A stretch of DNA of 14,197 bases. Source: CAZXDS01 sp964639525. GTDB taxonomy: Bacteria; Bacteroidota; Ignavibacteria; Ignavibacteriales; Melioribacteraceae. The stretch spans positions 1-14,197 of the forward strand of contig CAZXDS010000081.1 in NCBI GenBank assembly GCA_964639525.1, written 5' to 3'. The position numbers and the translations under genes were made by a program. Positions 7,663 through 14,197 of the stretch are shown here, in pieces (the first letter of the stretch is position 1; every line of letters begins with the position of its first letter). The notes under the pieces are model-generated. The model had not been told where the DNA came from and did no database searches. It saw only the letters and a list, made by a program, of their open reading frames with translations.

Positions 7663-8604
7663 ATGAAAATTATTAAGCCCAAAAAATTGGAAAAGGGAGA
7701 TGTGATTGGAATAATTTCTCCTGCTTCTGCACCGAATGATTTAAGCAGGATTGACGCGGCGGTGAAGTATTTTGAAAGTATCGGCTATCATGCCAAAGTT
7801 GGAAAAAATGCTGCAAAACAAAATGGATATTTTGCCGGTATGGATGAAGAAAGGCTTGAAGATGTGCATACAATGTTTAAGGATAAGGATGTTAAAGCAA
7901 TATTCACAACACGTGGAGGATACGGTTCAGGCAGATTGCTTGATAAAATAAATTATTCACTAATTAAAAAAAATCCAAAAATACTTGTCGGATACAGCGA
8001 TTTCACTGCTCTTCAATTAGCAATTTTTAAGAAATGTGGTTTAATTACATTTGCCGGACCAATGGCGGCGGTTGATTTTTTTGGAGAAGTAGATCCGTTT
8101 ACAGAAGAAAATCTCTGGAAAATTTTAACCAGCAAAAAGAAAATAGGAAAAATTTTAAACCCGAATTCAGAAAACTTTTATTCCATCCATTCAGGGCGAT
8201 GTGAAGGCAGGTTACTTGGTGGAAATTTATCAATGATTGTTTCATTGCTTGGTACAAAATATTTGCCTGATTTTAAAAATTCAATCATTTTGTTGGAAGA
8301 GATAAATGAAAAGCCCTATCGTATAGATAGAATGTTTAATCAGTTGCGGTTGGCTAATATATTCGATTCTATAAATGGAATTATGTTAGGACGTTTTGTT
8401 GACTGTTATGAGAAAGACTCAACCAAAGTTTCATTTACATTAAATGAAGTAATTTCAGATTATTTTGAAAAATTAAAAATCCCAATAATTTACAATGTTA
8501 AACATGGTCATCTTAAACAAAATTTGACACTTCCAATCGGTATTAAAACAAGAATAAATGCATCTCGCAAGTTTATAGAAATACCGGAATCGGCAGTTCG
8601 TTAA
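7663..8604 (+). CDS. ldcA: LD-carboxypeptidase, peptidase family S66 (LdcA-like)
   Basis: Serine peptidase that trims the terminal D-amino acid from murein tetrapeptides, normally a cytoplasmic step of peptidoglycan recycling. The 313 residues are the usual family length. The N-terminal domain has GDVIGIISPASAPND (12-26), FTTRGGYGSGRLL (81-93) and the nucleophile elbow GYSDFTAL with Ser112. The C-terminal domain has GRLLGGNLS (182-190), the LLEEINEKPYRIDRM block (210-224) with the expected catalytic Glu at 212/213, and KHGHLKQNLTLPIG (280-293) with the likely catalytic His283. All three catalytic positions are therefore present. AAGGA at 7648-7652 is a reasonable Shine-Dalgarno 10 bases before the ATG. 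No signal peptide is seen. A microcin-C-immunity-type (MccF) S66 member is the main alternative, less likely given the housekeeping context. Confidence 0.92.
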   Translation: MKIIKPKKLEKGDVIGIISPASAPNDLSRIDAAVKYFESIGYHAKVGKNAAKQNGYFAGMDEERLEDVHTMFKDKDVKAIFTTRGGYGSGRLLDKINYSLIKKNPKILVGYSDFTALQLAIFKKCGLITFAGPMAAVDFFGEVDPFTEENLWKILTSKKKIGKILNPNSENFYSIHSGRCEGRLLGGNLSMIVSLLGTKYLPDFKNSIILLEEINEKPYRIDRMFNQLRLANIFDSINGIMLGRFVDCYEKDSTKVSFTLNEVISDYFEKLKIPIIYNVKHGHLKQNLTLPIGIKTRINASRKFIEIPESAVR

Positions 8605-8610
8605 AATTGT

Positions 8611-8639
8611 AAAAGGCATTTTATTAAAAAGAAAATGCC
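8611..8639 (-). terminator. Terminator of the SRP RNA, overlapping the ldcA 3' region
   Basis: GGCATTTT/AAAATGCC (8615-8622 and 8632-8639) forms a perfect 8 bp stem. Read on the minus strand it is followed by TTTTACAATTTT, the arrangement of an intrinsic terminator. The last bases of the mature SRP RNA fall in its first arm. On the plus strand the hairpin sits 10 bp after the ldcA stop but lacks a T-tract, so it is a weaker terminator in that direction. Confidence 0.7.
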
Positions 8640-8728
8640 GGACAAATTATCACCCAGATTAAATACCTGCCGCTGCTTCCTTCCGGACCTGACGGAATTC
8701 AGTATCAACCTGCCGATAAGTGCCCGGC
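8637..8728 (-). ncRNA. ffs: Signal recognition particle RNA, small bacterial (4.5S) type
   Basis: RNA scaffold of the signal recognition particle, which binds Ffh and targets membrane proteins to FtsY and SecYEG. On the minus strand the universal core GTCAGGTCCGGAAGGAAGCA is present, with the C-GGAA-G tetraloop at 8685-8680 and the AGCAG internal-loop strand after it. The ends close as one rod: GCCGGGC (8728-8722) with GTCCGGC (8643-8637), then CTTATC with GATAA. About 92 nt, with no Alu domain, as in most Gram-negative bacteria. It has its own terminator and is convergent with ldcA. An upstream TATATATTTCG (8759-8749) is a weak promoter candidate; the 154 bp up to the next gene otherwise shows nothing definite. 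Confidence 0.93.
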
Positions 8729-8882
8729 AAATCTTAAAAAATTAAGTGCGAAATATATACAAAATGAAGGTTAAAGAAAATACTGAAAAAGAAAATCCAG
8801 GATTCAAAAATTATGGTTATAATAGAGGATAAAAATTTATTTATTATAAATTTAACTATCAAATATAAAATAATAGTCAAAA

Positions 8883-9905
8883 TTATTTATTTAAAATAAA
8901 ACGTTTAACTTCGCTTAATATTGTTTCGCTGTTAATTCCGCTTTCCCCTTCATAAGAACACTTTTTCGGGTCTCCAGGACACTTGTTTTGACAGTAATCA
9001 TCCGACGGTAACAATGTGCGATTTTCGTTTCCCAGCGGTCCCCACAGCTTTGGTGAGCAGGCTGTCAAAGGGCAAAATAGCGAAAGTGTTTTTACCCCGA
9101 GTGCCGAGCAAATGTGCATTGGTCCCGTGCTTGCCGAAATTAGCAAATCCAGCATAGCAAAGTTTAATATTGATTCACGCAACTTCTTGTTTTTATTAAT
9201 GAAATGCATATTATTTATCTCACTAAAACCTTGAGGAATTTCATTGTCAGTAACCACAACTTTTACATTAGGAATTTTATTTAATTTTTTGATGAGTTCT
9301 AAATATTCAGCACCTTTTAAGTTTGGAGCTGAATTGCCGCTTGTTGTGTGAACACCGATTAGTAAATCTTTGTTTGCCGCAAGGCTCTTTTTCTTTTGCG
9401 TTATTAGTTCTTTCTCTTCTCCGGTTAAATGTATTTCAGGAGTAATGTCAGTTGTTTCTATCCCAATCTTTCTTGCTATATCCATACAGTAATCAGCTTC
9501 GTGCCGCAGAGGAATATATTTGTGGCGACTTACCTCGTTTACCAATGTAATTGTTTGATAAAATTTAAGACCAACACCAACACGAGTTTTTATTCCAGCA
9601 AAAAACAATAAGTAGTTTATTCGTTCGTTCGGCAATAACATTAAAGCATGTGTGAATTTATACTTTTTGATAATTTTTATATCTCGGAAAAAATTTGTAA
9701 TTCCTTTCTCGGATAAATGTTCCAGTAGAATAATTTCATCAATATTGGGATTATTAAAGTAAATAGCCTCCGTGTATTCACGAACTAACATTGCAACAAA
9801 TGAATTTGGAAAAGTTTTTTTTATTTCCCGTGGAATTCCGGTTGATAGCACAACATCACCAATTCTATCGGGACGAACAATTAATATGCGATTTTCTTTT
9901 TTCAT
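8883..9905 (-). CDS. Glycosyltransferase family 9 (heptosyltransferase-like)
   Basis: Predicted to transfer a sugar, classically heptose, to LPS core or a related surface glycan on the cytoplasmic side of the inner membrane. The 340 residues are typical for ADP-heptose:LPS heptosyltransferases. The N-terminal domain opens ILIVRPDRIGDVVLSTGIPR with Asp13 in the conserved DxxGD region. The C-terminal domain shows IGVHTTSG (183-190) and the nucleotide-sugar segment SASTGPMHICSALGVKTLSL (257-276); the family often has DTGPMH or DSGPMH here, so the Asp is replaced by Ser. The C-terminal stretch CQNKCPGDPKKC (305-316) holds three Cys, with two more at 278 and 283. Last gene of a tight three-gene run, starting 5 bp after the GT4 stop. 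The acceptor is unknown. Confidence 0.88.
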   Translation of the reverse strand: MKKENRILIVRPDRIGDVVLSTGIPREIKKTFPNSFVAMLVREYTEAIYFNNPNIDEIILLEHLSEKGITNFFRDIKIIKKYKFTHALMLLPNERINYLLFFAGIKTRVGVGLKFYQTITLVNEVSRHKYIPLRHEADYCMDIARKIGIETTDITPEIHLTGEEKELITQKKKSLAANKDLLIGVHTTSGNSAPNLKGAEYLELIKKLNKIPNVKVVVTDNEIPQGFSEINNMHFINKNKKLRESILNFAMLDLLISASTGPMHICSALGVKTLSLFCPLTACSPKLWGPLGNENRTLLPSDDYCQNKCPGDPKKCSYEGESGINSETILSEVKRFILNK

Positions 9906-9910
9906 TTCTG

Positions 9911-11041
9911 CTATTTTAAATGAGGCAGTAGTGTAGTTCGTACTTTACTGTATTCGTTTTGCCAGTTTAATTCTTGTGCAGCAATTTTACAATTACTTTG
10001 ATACTCCGAAAGCAATGATGGTGTATTTAGCATTTTAATCAATGCCGATTTAAATTCTTCAGAATTTTCGAGGTTAATTACTTCTCCAATTTTATATTGA
10101 TTAACAATCTTTTCCATTTGCGGTAAGTTTGAAGATATTACAGGCAGCCCTGCCATAATATATTCGAACAGTTTATTAGGCAAAGCATGATAATAGCTTA
10201 TGCTGATGTTTTCAATAACCGCAAGACCAATATCACCGGCAGCTGTATAGTTTATCAGGTCACTTTGTCGTTTCATTCCTAGAAAATGGATACGACTTTT
10301 AACATCTAAATTACCAGCCAAAATTTCTAAATCTGTTCTTAAAAACCCATCTCCAATAATTACAAAATGTATATTTGGTAAACTCGTTAAACTCTTAATA
10401 ATTAACCGTAATCCGCGTCCTTCTAATAATACACCTTGATATATAAGAATTTTAGAGCTGTTAGCAATATTCAATTCTTTTCTTAAATTAACAATTTGAT
10501 TCGGTTGCTGAAGCAGAGGAATATTTCTAATAACTAATGAATTATTTATTCCGTAAAATTTGTGAATAAACTCGGAATCCATCTTTCCGGTAGTTAAAAC
10601 CAAATCAGCTTTGTGAATAAAAAAACTTTCTAATTTTTTAAGCATCGCCTGAATAATATTACGATTTCGCAAACCGCCGGTAAATGCGTAAAGCTCACGG
10701 CTATTGTAATAAGTCTTTCCTCCGTGAACTTTGGCAAAAAAAGTAACAAATGGGAGAGTATAAATATCTTCGGCAAAATATATATTAGCTTTAGTCTTAA
10801 AAAGTTCAAATTTTAAGCGTATTGCAAATGATAAATAAAATAGAAGGGGAAATTTTCTCTTTTTCAGTTTGAAAACTGAAATATCACCGTGAATTGTTTT
10901 GAAATTAGTGGAAGTCCAATCAAATGATATTACTTTAACATTGCAGCCGTCCTGTTCAAGTGAATTTTTAAGATTTGTAATACGAGAATCGTTAAAAGGG
11001 TTGCCGAGGTAGGCAATGCAGACTTTGACTTGACTATTCAT
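9911..11041 (-). CDS. Glycosyltransferase family 4
   Basis: GT-B fold retaining glycosyltransferase likely acting in LPS or capsule-type glycan assembly. The 376 residues show the N-terminal Rossmann domain (VCIAYLGNPFNDSRI at 7-21; AEDIYTLPF near 90-98; YYNSRELYAF at 111-120), then the C-terminal domain with ILIYQGVLLEGRGL (198-211), FVIIGDG (226-232), IHFLGMKRQSDLINYTAAGD (251-270) and the donor-binding block LPNKLFEYIMAGLPVISS (287-304), with the conserved Glu at 293. It starts 4 bp after the FemAB-like gene and ends 5 bp before the GT9 gene, so translation is probably coupled. Donor and acceptor cannot be read from the motifs. Confidence 0.88.
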   Translation of the reverse strand: MNSQVKVCIAYLGNPFNDSRITNLKNSLEQDGCNVKVISFDWTSTNFKTIHGDISVFKLKKRKFPLLFYLSFAIRLKFELFKTKANIYFAEDIYTLPFVTFFAKVHGGKTYYNSRELYAFTGGLRNRNIIQAMLKKLESFFIHKADLVLTTGKMDSEFIHKFYGINNSLVIRNIPLLQQPNQIVNLRKELNIANSSKILIYQGVLLEGRGLRLIIKSLTSLPNIHFVIIGDGFLRTDLEILAGNLDVKSRIHFLGMKRQSDLINYTAAGDIGLAVIENISISYYHALPNKLFEYIMAGLPVISSNLPQMEKIVNQYKIGEVINLENSEEFKSALIKMLNTPSLLSEYQSNCKIAAQELNWQNEYSKVRTTLLPHLK

Positions 11042-11045
11042 ACAA

Positions 11046-12008
11046 TTAAAACTTTATGGAAAGAGTATTCCGCATAATTGTTTTAGCATCAAACTTCTCT
11101 TTAAAATCAATCAATCCCATACTTGGTGTCATAGGATTATCAGCTTTAGTATCCTGCGAGACTCCGATATCAACATATTCATAACCGGCTTCGGTAGCAT
11201 CTTTAACTAATTCGTACATTACCCGCTGAATAGGTTTGTATTCGGCGTAATCGTAACGCAGCATATTGTAAAAGCAAAGCGCCACTTGTTTGTTGGGATA
11301 AAACATCACTGAGCCGCCGATTGGTTTACCTTTATAATAAACCATAAACAATTTAAGTGCATCAGGCAAAAGTTTTTGAAGTTTTAATAAATCTTCTAAA
11401 GAATGTGTCGGCTTTACATCGTGGCGGGATTTGTTTTCAATCAGTATCGGATAAAACTCATCGTAGCGATCATTTATCTCAACGCGGATGTCCGGATTTT
11501 TTAAGGACTTTCGAATATTGCGCCTGATTGTCGGACGGAAACGATCAATAATATCTCTGTTTTTATCAAGATGAATTGCACTGGAAATGTAGTGGAGTTC
11601 GTATTTAAATCCTTGCCACAGTAAAGCAAATTCTAAACTTTGGGTTTGAAATTTGTCGTAAATCATTGGGGCGGCTGTCAACACAAAGCCGTTCAATCCG
11701 CTTTTTATTCCGTAATCCAAAATGGTAGAAACAATATCCATTGTTCGCTTGAAACTAATATCGCCAAGCACCAAAGAACCGTAACTTGCTCCGATTGGAG
11801 ATTCAAAAATATTATTCTCAACAATTGAGCCGGGAAGAAGAGCAGCTATATTGCCTTTATCAATTACCATTAAATGATTAAAATTAAACTTGCCGGGAGT
11901 ATGATAATCAAAAAACTTTTGTAGATGAAACATAGTACCGTTGTTGGAATTACGAACAAACTCGTCCCATCTTTTTCTGTATTGCTCTGAATATTTTACT
12001 ACTTCCAT
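11046..12008 (-). CDS. FemAB/GNAT-like acyl- or aminoacyl-transferase
   Basis: Member of the FemAB-related GNAT superfamily (Acetyltransf_6 type), whose members transfer aminoacyl or acyl groups to peptidoglycan precursors or to sugars of surface polysaccharides. From ATG 12008 the protein has 320 residues. It opens with RKRWDEFVRNSNNGTMFHLQ, the usual start of the family, has the basic helix RPTIRRNIRKSLKN in the middle, and a C-terminal GNAT core: FMVYYKGKPIGGSVMFY, then RVMYELVKDATEAGYEYVDIGVS. A GTG at 12023 in frame is also possible; the ATG is preferred because family proteins begin here and GGA lies 10 bases upstream. It heads a three-gene run with GT4 and GT9. Context suggests modification of a glycan rather than murein crossbridges, which is inference. 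Confidence 0.82.
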   Translation of the reverse strand: MEVVKYSEQYRKRWDEFVRNSNNGTMFHLQKFFDYHTPGKFNFNHLMVIDKGNIAALLPGSIVENNIFESPIGASYGSLVLGDISFKRTMDIVSTILDYGIKSGLNGFVLTAAPMIYDKFQTQSLEFALLWQGFKYELHYISSAIHLDKNRDIIDRFRPTIRRNIRKSLKNPDIRVEINDRYDEFYPILIENKSRHDVKPTHSLEDLLKLQKLLPDALKLFMVYYKGKPIGGSVMFYPNKQVALCFYNMLRYDYAEYKPIQRVMYELVKDATEAGYEYVDIGVSQDTKADNPMTPSMGLIDFKEKFDAKTIMRNTLSIKF

Positions 12009-12045
12009 AAAATAAAAATCCACATTTGTATCAGTAAATAAAATA

Positions 12046-12053
12046 CAAATTTA
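12046..12053 (-). promoter_or_regulatory. Candidate -7 element upstream of the FemAB-GT4-GT9 run
   Basis: On the minus strand this reads TAAATTTG, an exact fit to TAnnTTTG, in the 72 bp between the GT-C gene and the FemAB-like gene. It would start transcription near 12040, about 30 bases before the ATG. The -33 region is only TTTC, so support is modest. Confidence 0.35.
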
Positions 12054-12080
12054 ATTAAAATAGAATTAAGAAATTTTTAA

Positions 12081-13562
12081 TTAATAATGTTTCAATACTT
12101 CAAAAACACCAAACTTTCCAAATTTATTAATTAATTTTAATTTGCTGTCTTTAAGTTCATTAAAATCAGGAAAAATAAATTTTTGCTTTTTCAGTTCATC
12201 AATTTCATCTTTGTTGTAAATTAAAAGTGAATTCGGCTGCAGTTGAATTTTGGGTTTGTCGGTAAATATTTTAATACGTTTATTTCCATATCCTGAAATG
12301 ACATACAAACCGTAAGCAGTGTGGTGGTCTGTGTAAATTGTTTTACCTTTATTTGCTTGAACAAATTCAATGAATTGCTGATTGTTTTTAACATCAAAAT
12401 AATTTTGATATTCATGAGACATTACAAGGGAGGATAAAATATAAATTATGGACAAAGCAATAAATAATTTTCGAGATAATTTACTTAAAAACAATGCCGA
12501 TAAAATGATTATGGGGAATACGGCAGTGAAAATATAATTGCTGAGTTTTAAGTCCAATGGTTTGTAATCAGTAAACGAAGTAGTAAATCCAATCATCAGA
12601 ATTGCAAGTCCGATAAACCAAAAAACAAGTAGTTTATGCTTTTTAATTTTTATCAAATAAAACGAATAAACAAGGGCAATCAGAGGAAGGAAAAGATAAA
12701 ATCTTCTTAAGAAAAAATGTTTTATGTTTAACACAAAAACCTGTTTTAATAAACCTGATGCTAATTCCATTGTATTTGCCGGATTTGCAACTATATTATT
12801 CGGGAAAAAATTATAATAACATATTTGATAATTTATATTTAATATATTGAGTCTGTAAAAGAAATCATTTTGTGCAATTGAGTAATAAGTTGTTTCACCA
12901 AGAAGTAAAATAAAAAAAGTTATGAGGGCTATTAGAATAAATTTATAATCTAAGATTTTGAAGTTTAATAGATAAATCAATAATAATAAAAGAAGGATTA
13001 GAATATAATAGACATTTGCTTTGAAAAGAAAAGAAAGAAAAAGAATTGCTCCTGCAAGAATAGCTTTAATATAAGATTTTAATTTTACAGCTTTGAGCAA
13101 AAACAGCAAACCGAGATTAATAAAAAACGCCGTTTGTAAATCCGTAAAATTTATTGTTGCAAATATTAAATCCGTTGGAAAAAATGCCAATAAAAAAGCA
13201 GAAAGTACAGCAACTTGTTGGTTGTCGGTTAATTCAAAAGCAATAAAATATATAAGAATAATTCCTGAGATTGAAATAACAAAGGGGAATACTATTGATG
13301 CAATCTGGTTTATTCCAAAAAGCGAAAAAGAAATTGCAGTAAAAACAGTGTGCAGTTTACGTAATAAAAATATTGGATAGCCGAGATAGCCATTTGCGTA
13401 ACTTCCTTTTTCAAGTGAAATTCCTAGAAAATCATAATACGTATCATCGGAAAAAACAATTCCGTTGAAAAAATAAACCCGAATGGCAATGGCGGCAATT
13501 ATTATCAAAAATAATTGAACTGCCGGATTAGTGTAATGAAATTTAGTTTTATTAAAATTCAT
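12081..13562 (-). CDS. GT-C-fold membrane glycosyltransferase (PMT/ArnT-like)
   Basis: Polytopic membrane protein that probably uses a polyprenyl-phosphate sugar on the periplasmic side. After a short N-terminus there is a first membrane segment near residues 13-30, then the loop with FSDDTYYDF (Asp39, Asp40), the acidic motif of the first extracytoplasmic loop in PMT/ArnT enzymes. About ten to twelve hydrophobic segments follow up to residue ~385, several very Leu/Ile-rich. Residues ~395-493 form a soluble C-terminal region (GKTIYTDHHTAYGLYVISGY...) expected in the periplasm. The 493 residues are usual for the PMT_2 superfamily. It lies upstream of, and co-directional with, the FemAB-GT4-GT9 run but 72 bp apart, so it may be transcribed separately. 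Substrate unknown. The interval upstream to 13736 shows no clear promoter. Confidence 0.85.
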   Translation of the reverse strand: MNFNKTKFHYTNPAVQLFLIIIAAIAIRVYFFNGIVFSDDTYYDFLGISLEKGSYANGYLGYPIFLLRKLHTVFTAISFSLFGINQIASIVFPFVISISGIILIYFIAFELTDNQQVAVLSAFLLAFFPTDLIFATINFTDLQTAFFINLGLLFLLKAVKLKSYIKAILAGAILFLSFLFKANVYYILILLLLLLIYLLNFKILDYKFILIALITFFILLLGETTYYSIAQNDFFYRLNILNINYQICYYNFFPNNIVANPANTMELASGLLKQVFVLNIKHFFLRRFYLFLPLIALVYSFYLIKIKKHKLLVFWFIGLAILMIGFTTSFTDYKPLDLKLSNYIFTAVFPIIILSALFLSKLSRKLFIALSIIYILSSLVMSHEYQNYFDVKNNQQFIEFVQANKGKTIYTDHHTAYGLYVISGYGNKRIKIFTDKPKIQLQPNSLLIYNKDEIDELKKQKFIFPDFNELKDSKLKLINKFGKFGVFEVLKHY

Positions 13563-13736
13563 TTTTAAATGAAAAGAAATCGTGAAAAGAATGCAAATAT
13601 TGTTTTACTCTGATAAATAGTAAAATTAGATTAATGGCTTAACTTCTGTCATCGTAATGGACAAAAGTTATATCTAAAAGTTATTATAACACCTAATAGT
13701 GAATTTAACTATATTTCCGTTTGGCTATTGATTTAC

Positions 13737-13865
13737 CTAAATATCAAATTTTAATTTTTCTTCATTTTTACATTCTGAAATAATCAATATGTCAAGATTT
13801 AACGAAAGTATTTTTTCGTTTTTCTTTCTAAATGCTACTTGGCTATTCCATTCGATTACCTTCAT
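13737..13865 (-). pseudogene. Truncated endonuclease/exonuclease/phosphatase (EEP) family ORF
   Basis: A 42-codon ORF beginning MKVIEWNSQVAFRKKNEKIL and continuing SLNLDILIISECKNEEKLKF before a TAG. This is the N-terminal pattern of small EEP-family proteins, which open with a WN-containing strand, an AFRKK segment and a DILII-EC strand carrying the metal-binding Glu; here Asn7 and Glu31 are kept. Full-length members are about 200-260 residues, so some four fifths are missing. No other frame downstream (13566-13736) continues the domain, which points to deletion rather than one frameshift. The ATG lies about 20 bp after the hairpin of the neighbouring element, with GAGAAG about 8 bases upstream. 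It was recognised from memory of the family, without a search. Confidence 0.55.
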
Positions 13866-13885
13866 TGTATCGTCTTCTCAAATGT

Positions 13886-14008
13886 GGGCTATGCGTAGTG
13901 CGGGATTTTACTGCACCACACTTTCAGTTTACTGCTAATTTTATTTATTGCTACAATGTTTATATTTAACACTTTGCCCCGCATTACGTATTGCTTTTGT
14001 TAGGGGGC
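13886..14008 (-). repeat. Imperfect hairpin element, integron attC-like
   Basis: Arms GCTATGCGTAGTGCGGG (13888-13904) and CCCGCATTACGTATTGC (13978-13994) pair at 14 of 17 positions, leaving three mismatches spread along the stem and a ~73-base AT-rich loop. On the minus strand the element begins with CCCCCTAACAAAAGC directly after the stop codon of the upstream ORF and ends just before the start of the next. The length (~120 bp), opening TAACAAA and position between two ORFs resemble an attC recombination site. The canonical matching 3' box GTTRRRY is not seen (the end reads GCATAGCCC), so the assignment is tentative; a Bacteroidota dispersed palindrome is the alternative. Confidence 0.45.
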
Positions 14009-14009
14009 A

Positions 14010-14197
14010 TTATTTTTCTTTTAAGTTTTTCAGTTCTATTTTTAAATGATTTAATAAACCGCTAAACCAACTCGTTAAATCGCTCATCTCATTTATGGTA
14101 TGAATATCAGATTTCTTTTCAGACCACTGTCCATTCATAGCAAAATGAAATTTGTTTATTTCAATCAAATCCTTATCACTTTCTTTAAATGAAAAAA
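14010..14197 (-). CDS. C-terminal part of an unknown protein, open at the right edge
   Basis: A frame with no stop enters from the right edge and ends at a TAA (14012-14010), giving the last 62 residues of a protein that contains FHFAMNGQWSEKKSDIHTIN and ends in a charged Leu/Lys helix, LLNHLKIELKNLKEK. I do not recognise the family. Codon content looks coding, with polar and hydrophobic residues alternating in amphipathic fashion. Its stop lies directly before the attC-like hairpin, the arrangement of a gene cassette. An internal ATG could give a 43-residue ORF, but continuity to the window edge suggests a longer gene. Confidence 0.55.
   Translation of the reverse strand, partial: FSFKESDKDLIEINKFHFAMNGQWSEKKSDIHTINEMSDLTSWFSGLLNHLKIELKNLKEK

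Noticed and set aside
8611..8639. Strong rho-independent terminator for ldcA on the plus strand
   Set aside because: The stem is there, but the plus-strand downstream bases are GGACAAATT with no T-tract; the T-tract is on the minus-strand side.
13566..13736. Frameshifted continuation of the EEP domain
   Set aside because: Translations of the other minus-strand frames run only a dozen or so codons before stops and show no EEP motifs.
13886..14008. Calling the right-end palindrome a confirmed integron attC site
   Set aside because: The paired 7-base boxes expected at both ends are not complementary here and no integrase is visible, so only an attC-like description is justified.
1..14197. CRISPR array or a complete defence island
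   Set aside because: No regularly spaced repeats were seen, and apart from hsdR no other defence gene is recognisable in the window.

Overview
The window reads as an AT-rich scaffold piece from a Gram-negative bacterium of the Bacteroidota/Ignavibacteriota side of the tree. The basis is indirect: an outer-membrane lipoprotein transporter (Lol), LPS/glycan-type glycosyltransferases, mostly weak Shine-Dalgarno sequences, and a tRNA promoter with a Bacteroidota-like TAnnTTTG element. No rRNA or marker protein is present to fix the phylum.

Layout. (1) 1-3049: a nearly complete type I restriction subunit HsdR, open at the left edge and cut on the right by a run of exactly 100 N (3050-3149), the usual sign of a scaffold join. 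(2) 3150-5728, minus strand: two tandem LolC/LolE-type permeases followed by the first 34 codons of the LolD ATPase, the rest lost in the gap. (3) 5808-6280, plus strand: a promoter, four tRNA genes (Pro-UGG, Arg-UCU, His-GUG, Glu-UUC) and an intrinsic terminator. (4) 6392-6526: a compact element of nested inverted repeats. (5) 6554-8604, plus strand: a lysophospholipid acyltransferase-family protein and an S66 LD-carboxypeptidase, separated by an interleaved inverted repeat that supplies the stop codon of the first gene. (6) 8611-8728, minus strand: the SRP (4.5S) RNA with its own terminator, convergent with the carboxypeptidase. (7) 8883-13562, minus strand: a surface-glycan cluster, GT-C membrane glycosyltransferase, then a tight three-gene run of FemAB/GNAT-like transferase, GT4 and GT9 glycosyltransferases with 4-5 bp spacing. 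(8) 13563-14197: an accessory-looking end, with the C-terminus of an unknown ORF, a ~120 bp imperfect hairpin directly after its stop codon (integron attC-like in position and shape, without canonical boxes), and then a truncated endonuclease/exonuclease/phosphatase-family ORF.

Most of the window is housekeeping and envelope biology: lipoprotein sorting, phospholipid or acyl transfer, murein recycling, glycan assembly, tRNA and SRP. The least explained parts are the cassette-like right end and the two intergenic repeat structures. I see no complete new defence or mobile system inside the window.
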